64,000 bases of DNA, from NCBI RefSeq assembly GCF_001482365.1, contig NZ_CP013254.1, forward strand, positions 2,790,001 to 2,854,000, in the 5' to 3' direction. Shown here in pieces: positions 32,311-40,853 of this stretch. The notes under the pieces are model-generated. The model saw nothing but the letters and a program-made list of their open reading frames with translations. It searched no databases and was not told where the DNA came from. The stretch is from Kocuria flava (lineage in GTDB: Bacteria; Actinomycetota; Actinomycetes; Actinomycetales; Micrococcaceae). Each line of letters begins with the position of its first letter. Position 1 is the stretch's first letter. Made by a program: the position numbers and the translations under genes.

Positions 32311-32967
32311 TCAGTCGGGGTCCGCGGCGGCGCGCGGCACGGGGTCGAGGACGGCCAGCAGGTGGGGCAGCAGCGCCCGCAGGGCCTGCCCGCGGTGGCT
32401 GATGGCGTTCTTCTCGGCCTGCTCGAGCTGGGCGAGGGAGCGCTGCTGCCCCTCGGGGCGCAGCACCGGGTCGTAGCCGAAGCCGTGCTCGCCCACGGGT
32501 TCGCGCAGCAGGGTGCCGCGCAGCTCGCCCCGCTCGACGTGCTCGTGCCCGTCCGGGGTCGCGAGCGCCGCCGCGCAGACGAACCCGGCCCCGCGGTGGG
32601 CGTCGGGCACGTCGGCGAGCTGGTCCAGCAGCAGCCGCAGGTTCGCGGCGTCGTCGCCGTGGCGGCCCGCCCAGCGGGCGGAGAAGATCCCGGGCGCCCC
32701 GCCCAGGACGTCGACGGCGAGCCCGGAGTCGTCGGCCACGGCGACCAGCCCGGAGGCGGCGGCCGCGGAGCGGGCCTTGAGCAGGGCGTTGGCCTCGAAG
32801 CTGACCCCGTCCTCGACCACGTCGGGGGCCCCCACGGCCGCGGCGTCGACCACGAGCCGCTCGACGTCGGCGCCGGGCACCGCCTCGGCGAGCAGGGCCC
32901 GCAGCTCGGCGAGCTTTCCGGGGTTGCGGGTGGCCAGCACCACGCGGGCGCCGTCGGGCTCAGGCAC
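32311..32967 (-). CDS. rdgB: XTP/dITP diphosphatase (RdgB/HAM1)
   Basis: A 218-residue pyrophosphatase that removes ITP, dITP and XTP from the nucleotide pool. Family motifs are present: VVLATRNPGKLAELR at the start, the FEANALLKAR region, VADDSGLAVDVLGGAPG and SHRGQALRAL at the end. GTG 32967 overlaps the rph stop by eight bases, implying coupled translation. The rph-rdgB pair is conserved in actinobacteria (Rv1340-Rv1341). Confidence 0.95.
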   Translation of the reverse strand: MPEPDGARVVLATRNPGKLAELRALLAEAVPGADVERLVVDAAAVGAPDVVEDGVSFEANALLKARSAAAASGLVAVADDSGLAVDVLGGAPGIFSARWAGRHGDDAANLRLLLDQLADVPDAHRGAGFVCAAALATPDGHEHVERGELRGTLLREPVGEHGFGYDPVLRPEGQQRSLAQLEQAEKNAISHRGQALRALLPHLLAVLDPVPRAAADPD

Positions 32968-33745
32968 CGCCGGCCTCCCGGAGGGTGCGCTGCTGGATCT
33001 GGGTGAGCTCGGCGCACCCCGCGAGCGCCAGGTCGAGCAGGGCGTCGAGCTCGGCGCGGTCGAACGGGGCGCCCTCGGCGGTGCCCTGCACCTCGACGAA
33101 GTCGCCGGAGCCGGTGACGACCACGTTCATGTCGGTCTCGGCGCGCACGTCCTCCACGTAGGGCAGGTCCAGCATCGGCACGCCGTCGATGATCCCGACC
33201 GACACGGCCGCGACGGTGTCGGTCAGCGGGCGGGCCCGGCGGGCCACGAGTCCCTCGGCCTGCGCCCAGGCCACGGCCTCGGCGAGGGCCACGTAGGCGC
33301 CGGTGATCGCCGCGGTGCGGGTCCCGCCGTCGGCCTGGAGGACGTCGCAGTCCAGCACCACGGTGTTCTCGCCCAGGGCGGTGAGGTCGATCACGGAGCG
33401 CAGGGAGCGGCCGATGAGCCGGGAGATCTCGTGGGTGCGCCCGCCGATCCGGCCCTTGACGGACTCCCGGGCCGAACGGGTGGAGGTCGCGCGCGGGAGC
33501 ATGGCGTACTCGGCGGTCACCCAGCCGCGGCCCTCGCCCTTGAGCCAGCGCGGGACGCCCTCGGTCACGGAGGCGGTGCACAGCACCCGGGTGCTGCCGA
33601 ACTCGATGAGCGCGGAGCCCTCCGCCTGCTGGGACCAGCCGCGGGTGATCGTGATGGGGCGCAGCTGGTCGGGGGTGCGGCCGTCGGCCCTGGCCGTCCC
33701 GGGGGTCGGGGGCTCCGGCGCGGTGGACTCGGCGGGGTTCTGCAT
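32960..33745 (-). CDS. rph: Ribonuclease PH
   Basis: A 261-residue phosphorolytic 3'-5' exoribonuclease that trims tRNA 3' ends. Conserved blocks include GRTPDQLRPITITRGW, GSALIEFGSTRVLCTASV, the RIGGRTHEISRLIGRSLR arginine-rich loop and the D-C-D-V-L-Q-A-D-G-G-T-R-T phosphate site. ATG 33745 is chosen as the first in-frame start after the upstream stop codon. That stop (TAA) is part of a TAAGGT hexamer seven bases from the ATG, so the gene could be read through or start its own leaderless mRNA. The spacer GGGGGGC could also be a ribosome site. Confidence 0.96.
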   Translation of the reverse strand: MQNPAESTAPEPPTPGTARADGRTPDQLRPITITRGWSQQAEGSALIEFGSTRVLCTASVTEGVPRWLKGEGRGWVTAEYAMLPRATSTRSARESVKGRIGGRTHEISRLIGRSLRSVIDLTALGENTVVLDCDVLQADGGTRTAAITGAYVALAEAVAWAQAEGLVARRARPLTDTVAAVSVGIIDGVPMLDLPYVEDVRAETDMNVVVTGSGDFVEVQGTAEGAPFDRAELDALLDLALAGCAELTQIQQRTLREAGGA

Positions 33746-33752
33746 GCCCCCC

Positions 33753-33758
33753 ACCTTA
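33753..33758 (-). promoter_or_regulatory. Possible -10 hexamer of rph, overlapping a stop codon
   Basis: TAAGGT contains the TAA stop of the upstream metallohydrolase gene and lies seven bases before ATG 33745. Confidence 0.35.
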
Positions 33759-34616
33759 CCCCGCACCCTGCCCGGCGGCGCCCGCCGCTGCGGCCCCGCC
33801 GGCGCGTCCGGTGCGGGGCGGGGTGCGGCGGACGACGCGGTAGGTGTAGGCGGGCTCGGCCACCCCGATCGGCCCGGCGAAGACGGCCTCGGCCTCCTCG
33901 ACGGCGCGGGTCGGCGAGTTCCACACCGGCAGGTGCGTCAGCAGCAGCTTCCGGGCCCCGGCGTCCCGGGCGGCCTCCCCCGCACGGCGGCCCGTGAGGT
34001 GGATGCCGCGCAGGGCGTCGTCGCGGCCCTCGTGGTAGGCGGCCTCGCACAGGAAGACGTCGGCGTCGCGCGCCGCCCGCACGAGCCCCTCGCACGCGTC
34101 GGTGTCCCCGGAGTAGGCCAGGGTGCTCGGGCCCATGACCCCGTCGTAGTCGATGCGCAGGGCGTAGGGCTCGGGGGTCGGGTGCTCCACGAGGTAGGGG
34201 GTCACGGTGAACGGCCCGATCCGCACGGGCCGCTCGGGCCGCCAGGCGTGGAAGTCGAACTCCCCGTGCATGCCGGGGCCGGCCGGCAGGCCGTGGGTGG
34301 AGGCCAGGTACCGGTCGGCACCCTCGGGGGCCCACAGCGGGATCCGGGGGGCGTCCCACCCGCGCGGGTCCCACTTGACGGCCACGTGCAGCCCGGCGAG
34401 GTCGATGCAGTGGTCCGGGTGCAGGTGGCTGACGAGCACGGCGTCGATCTGGTGCAGGTCGATGTGGCGCTGCAGGACCCCGAGGGCGCCGTTGCCCATG
34501 TCCAGCAGCACCCGCCAGATCCGGCCCCCGGCGTCCTCGCCGCTGACCAGGTAGCAGGACGCCGGCGAGTCCGGGCCGGCGAAGGAGCCGGTGCAGCCGA
34601 TGATCGTCAGTTTCAT
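33756..34616 (-). CDS. Metallo-beta-lactamase-fold phosphodiesterase (Rv1339-like)
   Basis: A 286-residue RNase Z/PDE-type metallohydrolase. It begins MKLTIIGCTGSFAGPDSPAS, and its HLHPDH motif at 64-69 with the later SGDTDAC and GIHLTGRRAGE segments gives a two-zinc site. It sits between murI and rph exactly where Rv1339 lies in Mycobacterium tuberculosis, which was reported as an atypical class II cAMP phosphodiesterase. By synteny and fold I infer a cyclic-nucleotide or related phosphodiesterase activity; an RNA-processing role is the alternative. A weak ribosome site precedes ATG 34616, 54 bases after murI. Confidence 0.85.
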   Translation of the reverse strand: MKLTIIGCTGSFAGPDSPASCYLVSGEDAGGRIWRVLLDMGNGALGVLQRHIDLHQIDAVLVSHLHPDHCIDLAGLHVAVKWDPRGWDAPRIPLWAPEGADRYLASTHGLPAGPGMHGEFDFHAWRPERPVRIGPFTVTPYLVEHPTPEPYALRIDYDGVMGPSTLAYSGDTDACEGLVRAARDADVFLCEAAYHEGRDDALRGIHLTGRRAGEAARDAGARKLLLTHLPVWNSPTRAVEEAEAVFAGPIGVAEPAYTYRVVRRTPPRTGRAGGAAAAGAAGQGAG

Positions 34617-34670
34617 GGGCGGGGTGCCTTCCAGGGGACCGGTGGGAGGGCGGCGGCTGCCGCCGGGGGC

Positions 34671-35600
34671 TCAGGGGCGGTGCGGGCCGGCGGCCATCTC
34701 CGGGGTGATCCGGGCCAGGGAGCCGGTGGGGTACTGCTCGGCCACGGAGCTGGTGTGCCGCACCCGGGCGACCTCGGGCCCCAGGAACCGGCGGGCCAGG
34801 ACCTCGAAGGCCTCGGCGTCGCCCGTGGCGAGGAACTCGTGCTCGGCGGGCAGCCCGGGCTCGCGCTCGAGGCCGTGGCCCACGAGCGCCCGGTAGACGT
34901 CCTTGGCGGTCTCCTCGGCGCTGGAGACGAGGGTGACCGCGTCCCCCATCACGTAGGAGATCACGCCGGTCAGCAGCGGGTAGTGGGTGCAGCCGAGCAC
35001 GAGGGTGTCCACCTCCGCGTCCCGCAGCGGGTCGAGGTAGGCCTGGGCGGTGGCCAGCAGCTCGGGGCCCGTGGTCACCCCGGCCTCGACGTAGTCGACG
35101 AACGCGGGGCAGGCCACGGAGTGCAGCCGCAGGTGGGGCGCCGCGGCGAAGGTGTCGTCGTAGGCGCGGGAGCCGACGGTGGCCTCCGTCCCGATCACCC
35201 CGATCCGCCCGTTGCGGGTGGAGGCCACGGCCCGGCGCACGGCGGGCTGGATCACCTCCACGACCGGGATCCCGTAGACGCGCGTGTAGCGCTCGCGCGC
35301 GTCGCGCAGCACGGCGGCCGAGGCGGTGTTGCAGGCGATGACGAGCAGCTTCACCCCGGAGTCGACGAGCTCGTCCATGATCCGCAGCGCGTGGGCGCGC
35401 ACCTCCGCCAGGGGCAAGGGGCCGTACGGGCCGTGGGCGGTGTCCCCCACGTAGACGATCCGCTCGTGGGGCAGCTGGTCGATGATGGCGCGGGCGACGG
35501 TCAGCCCGCCGACGCCCGAGTCGAACACTCCGATGGGCGAGCCCGGGTTCGGCCCGGCCGCGGTGGGGGCGCCGGCCCCCGAGACGTCGTCATCCTGCAT
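34671..35600 (-). CDS. murI: Glutamate racemase
   Basis: A 309-residue cofactor-independent racemase that supplies D-glutamate for peptidoglycan. The two catalytic cysteines are Cys90 in IACNTASA and Cys204 in LGCTHYPLL; the opening IGVFDSGVGGLTV and VGDTAHGPYG are typical. ATG 35600 is chosen over an upstream ATG at 35675 because the longer lead is low-complexity and crosses a TACCCT promoter hexamer nine bases before the ATG. First gene of the murI-PDE-rph-rdgB run. Confidence 0.96.
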   Translation of the reverse strand: MQDDDVSGAGAPTAAGPNPGSPIGVFDSGVGGLTVARAIIDQLPHERIVYVGDTAHGPYGPLPLAEVRAHALRIMDELVDSGVKLLVIACNTASAAVLRDARERYTRVYGIPVVEVIQPAVRRAVASTRNGRIGVIGTEATVGSRAYDDTFAAAPHLRLHSVACPAFVDYVEAGVTTGPELLATAQAYLDPLRDAEVDTLVLGCTHYPLLTGVISYVMGDAVTLVSSAEETAKDVYRALVGHGLEREPGLPAEHEFLATGDAEAFEVLARRFLGPEVARVRHTSSVAEQYPTGSLARITPEMAAGPHRP

Positions 35601-35609
35601 ATCGACAAG

Positions 35610-35615
35610 AGGGTA
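35610..35615 (-). promoter_or_regulatory. -10 hexamer of murI
   Basis: TACCCT on the minus strand, nine bases before ATG 35600; the leader would be only a few bases. Confidence 0.4.
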
Positions 35616-35726
35616 GTCCCGCCCGGACCCCCGGCCCAAACCCCGCGGCGCACCGGCGGGCGTGATGCCGGTCACCGCGCGGCGGGCCCGGCGCGGTCCC
35701 CCGCGTCGGCGCTGGTCGGGGCGGGG

Positions 35727-36284
35727 TCACTCGCGCGGCAGCTCCTGGAGCAGGGCCTGCACGAGGGTCTCCTGCAGCCACGAGACGAAGTTGTACAGCA
35801 GCGACATGTACGTCTCGACGTCCTCGACGGCCGACCAGTCGTCGTGCGCGCCGATCCGCTCGGCGTCGGCCTCGCTGCGGATCCCGAGCCGGTCGGCGAG
35901 GACCAGGCGGACGTCGTTGAGGGCCCGGCCGAAGGCCCCGGCCTGCTCGGGGTCCAGCCGCACCGGCTCCGCCTCGAGGGCGAGCGCCGCCTGGCGCAGC
36001 GCCCCGATCTTGGCCTCGCGCAGCCCGCGCTCGGTGTAGCGGCGGAACTCCGCGGCCCGCTCGGGCTCGGTGCTCGCGTCGGGCAGCAGCCGGCGGACGG
36101 CGGGGTCCTCGGGGGCCGAGGCGTCCGCGGAGACCCCGAGCATGCGCTCGAGGGGGTCCTGCGGGTGCTCGTCGGGGGCCAGCGCCTCGGCGACGTCGGC
36201 GAAGAGCTTGCCGAGCACCTGCTTCTCGGCCGGCTCGAGGCGCGCGGTGATCCCCCGGCGGGTCGCGCGGAAGCCCTGGGCCAT
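35727..36284 (-). CDS. DUF2017 family protein
   Basis: A 185-residue, mostly helical actinobacterial protein (DUF2017; Rv1332 in Mycobacterium tuberculosis). It begins MAQGFRATRRGITARLEPAEKQVL and ends with a conserved helix pair containing YMSLLYNFVSWLQETLVQAL. Function unknown. It starts one base after clpS ends, an association kept across actinobacteria, so a role near ClpS-guided proteolysis is plausible but unproven. The mec, cysO and cysM genes found after it in mycobacteria are missing here. Confidence 0.88.
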   Translation of the reverse strand: MAQGFRATRRGITARLEPAEKQVLGKLFADVAEALAPDEHPQDPLERMLGVSADASAPEDPAVRRLLPDASTEPERAAEFRRYTERGLREAKIGALRQAALALEAEPVRLDPEQAGAFGRALNDVRLVLADRLGIRSEADAERIGAHDDWSAVEDVETYMSLLYNFVSWLQETLVQALLQELPRE

Positions 36285-36285
36285 C

Positions 36286-36639
36286 TCAGCGGCCCCCCGC
36301 CTGCTCGAAGGTGGCCCACAGGCCGAACCCGTGCAGCGCCGCGGTGTGCGTCTCCGCCTCCTCGAGGGAGCCGCTGGCGACGACGGAGCGGCCGCTGTGG
36401 TGGACCTCCAGCATCAGCGCCCGGGCCCGCTCCTCCGGGTAGCCGAAGTAGGAGCGGAACACCCAGGTGACGTAGCTCATGAGGTTCACCGGGTCGTCCC
36501 ACACCACCACGTTCCAGGGCAGGTCGGGGGCGAGCCCGGTGGTCCCCCCGGTCTCGGTGCCGGTGCCCGGCAGGACGGTGGCCGCGGCGGCGGCGGGCGC
36601 CCGGAGGACGGGGGCGGGCGGGGTGCGGAGCTCAGGCAT
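36286..36639 (-). CDS. clpS: ATP-dependent Clp protease adaptor ClpS
   Basis: A 117-residue adaptor that hands N-degron substrates to ClpC/ClpA with ClpP. The conserved core runs from about residue 40: PWNVVVWDDPVNLMSYV, then the F-x-Y helix and LMLEVHHSGRSVV, the substrate-pocket region. The first 40 residues are a flexible Ala/Pro/Thr-rich extension, as in other actinobacterial ClpS. ATG 36639 lies nine bases after TACGAT. The gene is divergent from pncB with about 60 bases between the starts. Confidence 0.94.
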   Translation of the reverse strand: MPELRTPPAPVLRAPAAAAATVLPGTGTETGGTTGLAPDLPWNVVVWDDPVNLMSYVTWVFRSYFGYPEERARALMLEVHHSGRSVVASGSLEEAETHTAALHGFGLWATFEQAGGR

Positions 36640-36648
36640 GGTGGTCCC

Positions 36649-36654
36649 ATCGTA
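36649..36654 (-). promoter_or_regulatory. -10 hexamer of clpS
   Basis: TACGAT on the minus strand, nine bases before ATG 36639. Confidence 0.4.
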
Positions 36655-36687
36655 GCCACAACGGGCGGGGCGGGCACCGGGCGTGGC

Positions 36688-36693
36688 TAGAGT
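36688..36693 (+). promoter_or_regulatory. -10 hexamer, leaderless promoter (pncB)
   Basis: TAGAGT, seven bases (GGTCCCC) and then GTG 36701. Confidence 0.65.
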
Positions 36694-36700
36694 GGTCCCC

Positions 36701-38041
36701 GTGAACCAGCGCACCCACGCGTGGGCCCCGCCGCCCACGGCACTGATGACCGACCACTACGAGCTGACCATGCTCCAGGCCGCCCTGCACTCGGGCACCG
36801 CCCACCGCCGCAGCGTGTTCGAGGTCTTCGCCCGCCGCCTGCCCGCCGGGCGCCGCTACGGGGTGGTCGCGGGCACGGGCCGGCTGCTGGAGGGGCTGTC
36901 CTCCTTCCGCTTCGGCGACGAGCAGCTGCGCTTCCTGGCCGGCACGGGGGTGGTCAACGACGCCACCCTGGGCTTCCTCGCCGACTTCCGCTTCACGGGC
37001 TCGATCTCGGGCTACGCCGAGGGCGAGGCCTACTTCCCGCACTCCCCCCTGCTCGTGGTGGAGGCCACGTTCGCGGAGGCCTGCGTGCTGGAGACCTACT
37101 TCCTGTCGGTGCTCAACTACGACAGCGCGGTCGCCTCCGCGGCCTCCCGCATGGTCGGGGCCGCCGCCGGGCGGCCCTGCATCGAGATGGGCTCGCGCCG
37201 GGCGCACGAGGAGGCCGCGGTCGCGGCGGCGCGGGCGGCCGTGATCGGCGGCTTCGACTCGACCTCGAACCTCGAGGCGGGGCTGCGCTACGGGCTGCGC
37301 ACCGTGGGCACGGCCGCGCACTCCTTCACGCTGCTGCACGACTCCGAGGAGGACGCCTTCCGCGCCCAGCTGCAGTCGATGGGCCTGGGCACGACGCTGC
37401 TGGTGGACACCTACGACGTGGGGACCGCCGTGCGCCGGGCCGTGGAGCTGGCCGGGCCCGAGCTGGGCGGGGTGCGCCTGGACTCGGGCGACCTGGTCGC
37501 CCAGGCCGCCTGGGTGCGCGAGCTGCTCGACTCCCTGGGCAACCACCGCACCCGCATCACGGTCACCTCGGACCTCGACGAGTACGCGATCGCCTCGCTC
37601 AACGCGGCCCCCGTCGACGCGTTCGGCGTGGGCACCCGGGTCGTGACGGGCTCGGGCGCCCCGACGTCGTCGATGGTCTACAAGCTCGTGGCGCGCGAGG
37701 ACGGCTCCGGGCGGTTGCGCCCGGTCGCGAAGGCCGCGAAGGGCAAGGCCTCGGTGGGCGGGCGCAAGCACGCCCTGCGCCGCCGCGACGAGCACGGGCG
37801 CGCCACCCACGAATTGGTCGGCATCGGGGCCATGCCCGAGGACGACGGCGACGACCGGCCGCTGCTGCAGGAGTTCGTGCGCGACGGCGAGCTGCTCGAG
37901 GGCTGGACCGGCCCGGAGGGCGTCGTGCGGGCGCGGGAGCGCCACGCGGCCTCCGTCGCGGAGCTGCCCCCGGCGGCCTGCCGGCTCAGCGAGGGCGAGC
38001 CCGTCCTGCCCACCGTCCTCGGCCCCGGCGCGGGGGCCTGA
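36701..38041 (+). CDS. pncB: Nicotinate phosphoribosyltransferase
   Basis: A 446-residue enzyme that joins nicotinate to PRPP, giving nicotinate mononucleotide for NAD synthesis. Family segments: TALMTDHYELTMLQAAL at the start, FEVFARRLPAGRRYGVVAG, the FDSTSNLEAG and HSFTLLH region with the phosphorylated-type His, and GVRLDSGDL. GTG 36701 is chosen because TAGAGT lies seven bases upstream. It is divergent from clpS as in mycobacteria (Rv1330c/Rv1331). The nicotinamidase gene follows 40 bases later. Confidence 0.95.
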   Translation: MNQRTHAWAPPPTALMTDHYELTMLQAALHSGTAHRRSVFEVFARRLPAGRRYGVVAGTGRLLEGLSSFRFGDEQLRFLAGTGVVNDATLGFLADFRFTGSISGYAEGEAYFPHSPLLVVEATFAEACVLETYFLSVLNYDSAVASAASRMVGAAAGRPCIEMGSRRAHEEAAVAAARAAVIGGFDSTSNLEAGLRYGLRTVGTAAHSFTLLHDSEEDAFRAQLQSMGLGTTLLVDTYDVGTAVRRAVELAGPELGGVRLDSGDLVAQAAWVRELLDSLGNHRTRITVTSDLDEYAIASLNAAPVDAFGVGTRVVTGSGAPTSSMVYKLVAREDGSGRLRPVAKAAKGKASVGGRKHALRRRDEHGRATHELVGIGAMPEDDGDDRPLLQEFVRDGELLEGWTGPEGVVRARERHAASVAELPPAACRLSEGEPVLPTVLGPGAGA

Positions 38042-38081
38042 GCGACCCCGCCGCACCAGCACCGCACAGAGGAGGAACGCC

Positions 38082-38690
38082 ATGAGGACCGCACTGATCG
38101 TCGTCGACGTGCAGAACGACTTCTGCGAGGGCGGCTCCCTGCCCGTCGAGGGCGGGGCCGAGGTCGCCGCCGCGATCTCCGAGCACCTCGAGGACCACCA
38201 CCCCGACTACGCCGCCGTGGCCGCCACGCAGGACTGGCACGTGGACCCCGGGGAGCACTTCTCGCAGACGCCGGACTTCGTGCGCTCGTGGCCCGTGCAC
38301 TGCGTGGCCGGGACCCGCGGGGCCCAGCCGCACCCGGACCTGGACACCGACTGGATCGGGGCGTGGTTCCGCAAGGGCGAGCACGCCGCCGCGTACTCGG
38401 GCTTCGAGGGCCTGCTCGCCCCCGACGCCGACGTGCCGATGGGCGACGACGAGGACGTCGAGGAGGAGGACGTCAGCCTCGACGACTGGCTGCGGGAGCA
38501 GGAGATCGAGGCGGTGGAGATCGTGGGCCTGGCCACGGACCACTGCGTGCGCGCGACCGCCCTCGACGCCGTCGAGGCCGGCTACGAGACCCGGGTGCTC
38601 GTGGGCCTCACCGCGGGCGTGGCCCCGGCGACCACGGAGCGGGCCCTCGAGGAGCTCGCCGCGGCCGGCGTGGAGCTCGTCGGCCCCTGA
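38082..38690 (+). CDS. pncA: Nicotinamidase (PncA, isochorismatase fold)
   Basis: A 202-residue cysteine hydrolase that converts nicotinamide to nicotinate, the substrate of the PncB enzyme encoded just upstream. The catalytic triad is Asp9 (VVDVQNDFC), Lys98 (FRKGEHAAAYSGF) and Cys155 (ATDHCVRATA); the metal-site residues are in DWH (51-53) and His59. An acidic loop at about 121-135 (GDDEDVEEED) is longer than in the E. coli and mycobacterial enzymes. A strong GAGGAGG precedes ATG 38082. Organisms with this enzyme are usually pyrazinamide-activating. Confidence 0.94.
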   Translation: MRTALIVVDVQNDFCEGGSLPVEGGAEVAAAISEHLEDHHPDYAAVAATQDWHVDPGEHFSQTPDFVRSWPVHCVAGTRGAQPHPDLDTDWIGAWFRKGEHAAAYSGFEGLLAPDADVPMGDDEDVEEEDVSLDDWLREQEIEAVEIVGLATDHCVRATALDAVEAGYETRVLVGLTAGVAPATTERALEELAAAGVELVGP

Positions 38691-38712
38691 GCGATCCCCC
38701 GAGCGGCCCGCA

Positions 38713-38743
38713 CCGCCCGCCCCGGCCGCGCTGGGGCGGGCGG
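38713..38743. terminator. Bidirectional terminator
   Basis: CCGCCCGCCCC pairs with GGGGCGGGCGG around a nine-base loop, between the convergent pncA and helicase genes. Confidence 0.55.
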
Positions 38744-38744
38744 C

Positions 38745-40550
38745 TCACTTGCGCCCGATGAACCAGTCCTGCAGCTTCTGCACGCGCGCCTGCAGCTGGG
38801 CCTCGTTGGCCTGTGCCACGGGCGGGCCCCCGCACACGCGGCGCAGCTCGTTGTGGACGACCCCGTGCGGGGTCCCGGTCCGGGCCGCCCAGGCCGAGAC
38901 GTTCTTGGACAGCGTCGCGCGCAGCTCCTTGAGCCGGCGGTGGTCCGGGACGGCCGGCTCCGGGGCGGCGGGACCCCGGGCGGAGCGGCGCCGCGCGTGC
39001 TCGCGCTGGCGCTCGCGCAGCAGCTCGGAGACCTGGTCGGCGTCGAGCAGCCCGGGGATGCCGAGGAAGTCGGCCTCCTCCTCGGAACCCACCGCGACCC
39101 CGCCGCCGAAGGCGCCGCCGTCGAAGAGCACCCCGTGGAAGGAGGCGTCCGAGCCGATCGCCTCGAAGCGGCCCTGGGCCAGGGACGCGGAGGCCTTCTC
39201 CTCCCGGTTGGCGGCCTCGAGCAGGTCGTCGTCCCAGCCCTCCTCCGTGAGGTCGGCCGGCAGCCCCTCCGGCTCGGCGGCGGGGCGGTCGAGGGCGTGG
39301 TCCCGCTCGGCCTCCATCTCGTTGGCCAGGCCCATGAGGGCGGGCACCGAGGGCAGGAAGACGGAGGCCGTCTCCCCGCGCCTGCGGGCGCGCACGAAGC
39401 GGCCCACCGCCTGGGCGAAGAACAGCGGGGTCGAGGTCGAGGTCGCGTAGACGCCCACGGCCAGGCGCGGGACGTCGACGCCCTCGGAGACCATCCGCAC
39501 GGCGACCATCCACCGGTCCTCGCCCGCGGCGAACTCGTCGATCTTGTCCGAGGCGGCCTTGTCGTCGGAGAGCACCACGGTGGGGCTCGAGCCCGTGATC
39601 CGCCGCAGCTGCGCGGCGTAGGCCTTGGCGTCCTGGTGGTCGGTCGCGATGACCAGGGCCCCCGCGTCCGGGACGGTGCGGCGCACCTCGGTCAGCCGCT
39701 GGTCGGCGGCCTGCAGGACGGAGGGGATCCACTGCCCCTCCGGGTCCAGCGCGGTGCGCCAGGCCTGGGCGGTGATGTCCTTCGTGAAGCCCTCCCCCAG
39801 CTCGGCGGCCATCTCCTCGCCCGCGCTCGTGCGCCAGCGCATCTGCCCGGAGTAGGCCAGGAAGATCACCGGGCGCACCACGTGGTCCTTGAGCGCGTCG
39901 CCGTAGCCGTAGGTGTAGTCGGAGGTCGAGCGGCGGACCCCGTCGGCGTCCTCCCGGTAGCGCACGAACGGGATCGGCGCGGTGTCGGAGCGGAACGGGG
40001 TGCCGGTGAGCGCGAGCCGGCGCACCGCCGGGTCGAACGCCTCCCGCAGCCCGTCGCCCCAGGTCAGGGAGTCCCCGGCGTGGTGGATCTCGTCCATGAT
40101 CACGAGCGTGCGCCCGGCCTCGGTGCGGGCCCGGTGCAGCAGCGGCTTCATCGCGACCTGCGAGTACGTCACGGCCGCGCCCACGTAGTCGCGCCCGTGG
40201 GAGCCGTCCGCGTTCTTGAAGTTGGGGTCGATGGCCAGCCCCACCCGGGCGGCGGCGTCCGCCCACTGGCGCTTGAGGTGGTCGGTGGGGGTCACCACGG
40301 TGATCCGGTTGACGGTGCCCCGGTCGAAGAGCTCCTTCGCGACCCGCAGCGCGAAGGTGGTCTTGCCGGCCCCGGGGGTCGCCACGGCCATGAAGTCCCG
40401 GGGCTGGGTGTCGAAGTACCGCCGGAGGGCCTCGGCCTGCCAGGCGCGCAGCTTCGGGGCGGTGCCCCACGCGGCGCGGTCGGGGTAGGCCGGAGGCAGG
40501 TCGGCGGCGGCGGTGCCGCCGAACAGGGACAGCTGGTCGTCGTGGGACAC
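38745..40550 (-). CDS. Superfamily 2 DEAD/DEAH-box helicase
   Basis: A 601-residue helicase. Walker A is ATPGAGKT at 57-64, the Walker B/DEAD-type box is DEIHH at 153-157, motif III is TGTPFRSD near 181, and motif VI is QAVGRFVRARR in the second RecA-like domain. A poorly conserved C-terminal third ends in a helical region (ELRRVCGGPPVAQANEAQL). It resembles the restriction-type/UvsW-like 'DEAD/DEAH box helicase' that is single-copy in many actinobacteria; its role in nucleic-acid repair is presumed. GTG 40550 (VSHDDQLSLFGG) is chosen because GAGAGGA lies nine bases upstream; the QLSLFGG start resembles a beta-clamp-binding motif (QLSLF). No partner genes of a restriction system are nearby. 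Confidence 0.9.
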   Translation of the reverse strand: MSHDDQLSLFGGTAAADLPPAYPDRAAWGTAPKLRAWQAEALRRYFDTQPRDFMAVATPGAGKTTFALRVAKELFDRGTVNRITVVTPTDHLKRQWADAAARVGLAIDPNFKNADGSHGRDYVGAAVTYSQVAMKPLLHRARTEAGRTLVIMDEIHHAGDSLTWGDGLREAFDPAVRRLALTGTPFRSDTAPIPFVRYREDADGVRRSTSDYTYGYGDALKDHVVRPVIFLAYSGQMRWRTSAGEEMAAELGEGFTKDITAQAWRTALDPEGQWIPSVLQAADQRLTEVRRTVPDAGALVIATDHQDAKAYAAQLRRITGSSPTVVLSDDKAASDKIDEFAAGEDRWMVAVRMVSEGVDVPRLAVGVYATSTSTPLFFAQAVGRFVRARRRGETASVFLPSVPALMGLANEMEAERDHALDRPAAEPEGLPADLTEEGWDDDLLEAANREEKASASLAQGRFEAIGSDASFHGVLFDGGAFGGGVAVGSEEEADFLGIPGLLDADQVSELLRERQREHARRRSARGPAAPEPAVPDHRRLKELRATLSKNVSAWAARTGTPHGVVHNELRRVCGGPPVAQANEAQLQARVQKLQDWFIGRK

Positions 40551-40853
40551 GCTGCGACGTCCTCTCGCTCGTTCGTCGTCGCGCGGCGGGGCCGCGCGCT
40601 GGGGGCCGGTGCGGGCCCGTGCGGGGTTTCCGGGAGGGACCCGGCGCAGGGGGTCCCGGCGCCGGGTCCCGGGCTCGGACGCCGGGGCGGGCGGGCCGGG
40701 GGCGTGGTGCGGGCGGGCCCGGGCCGGGCGGTCCCGGTGCGGAGCCGCCGGACGGCGCTGCGGCGCAGCCGGACGGGGGCCCGCGGGGCCGCGGCGCCGG
40801 GGGCCACGCAAAAGCGCCCGCCGGCGGCGGGCGCTTCGGCGGGCGGACCCGGC
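40551..40853. other. Gene-free gap between the helicase and DUF3039
   Basis: The first 40 bases hold the helicase leader. 40600-40800 is a very GC-rich, low-complexity stretch in which I see no coding frame. The DUF3039 terminator lies at 40812-40836. Confidence 0.5.
40812..40836 (-). terminator. Intrinsic terminator after DUF3039
   Basis: AAGCGCCCGCC pairs with GGCGGGCGCTT around GCC, followed on the minus strand by a further TT then GCG, giving TTTT at the end of the stem. Confidence 0.75.

Noticed and set aside
40600..40800. The GC-rich stretch between the helicase and DUF3039 as a small gene or CRISPR-like array
   Set aside because: No regularly spaced repeats and no frame with coding character; looks like low-complexity spacer DNA.
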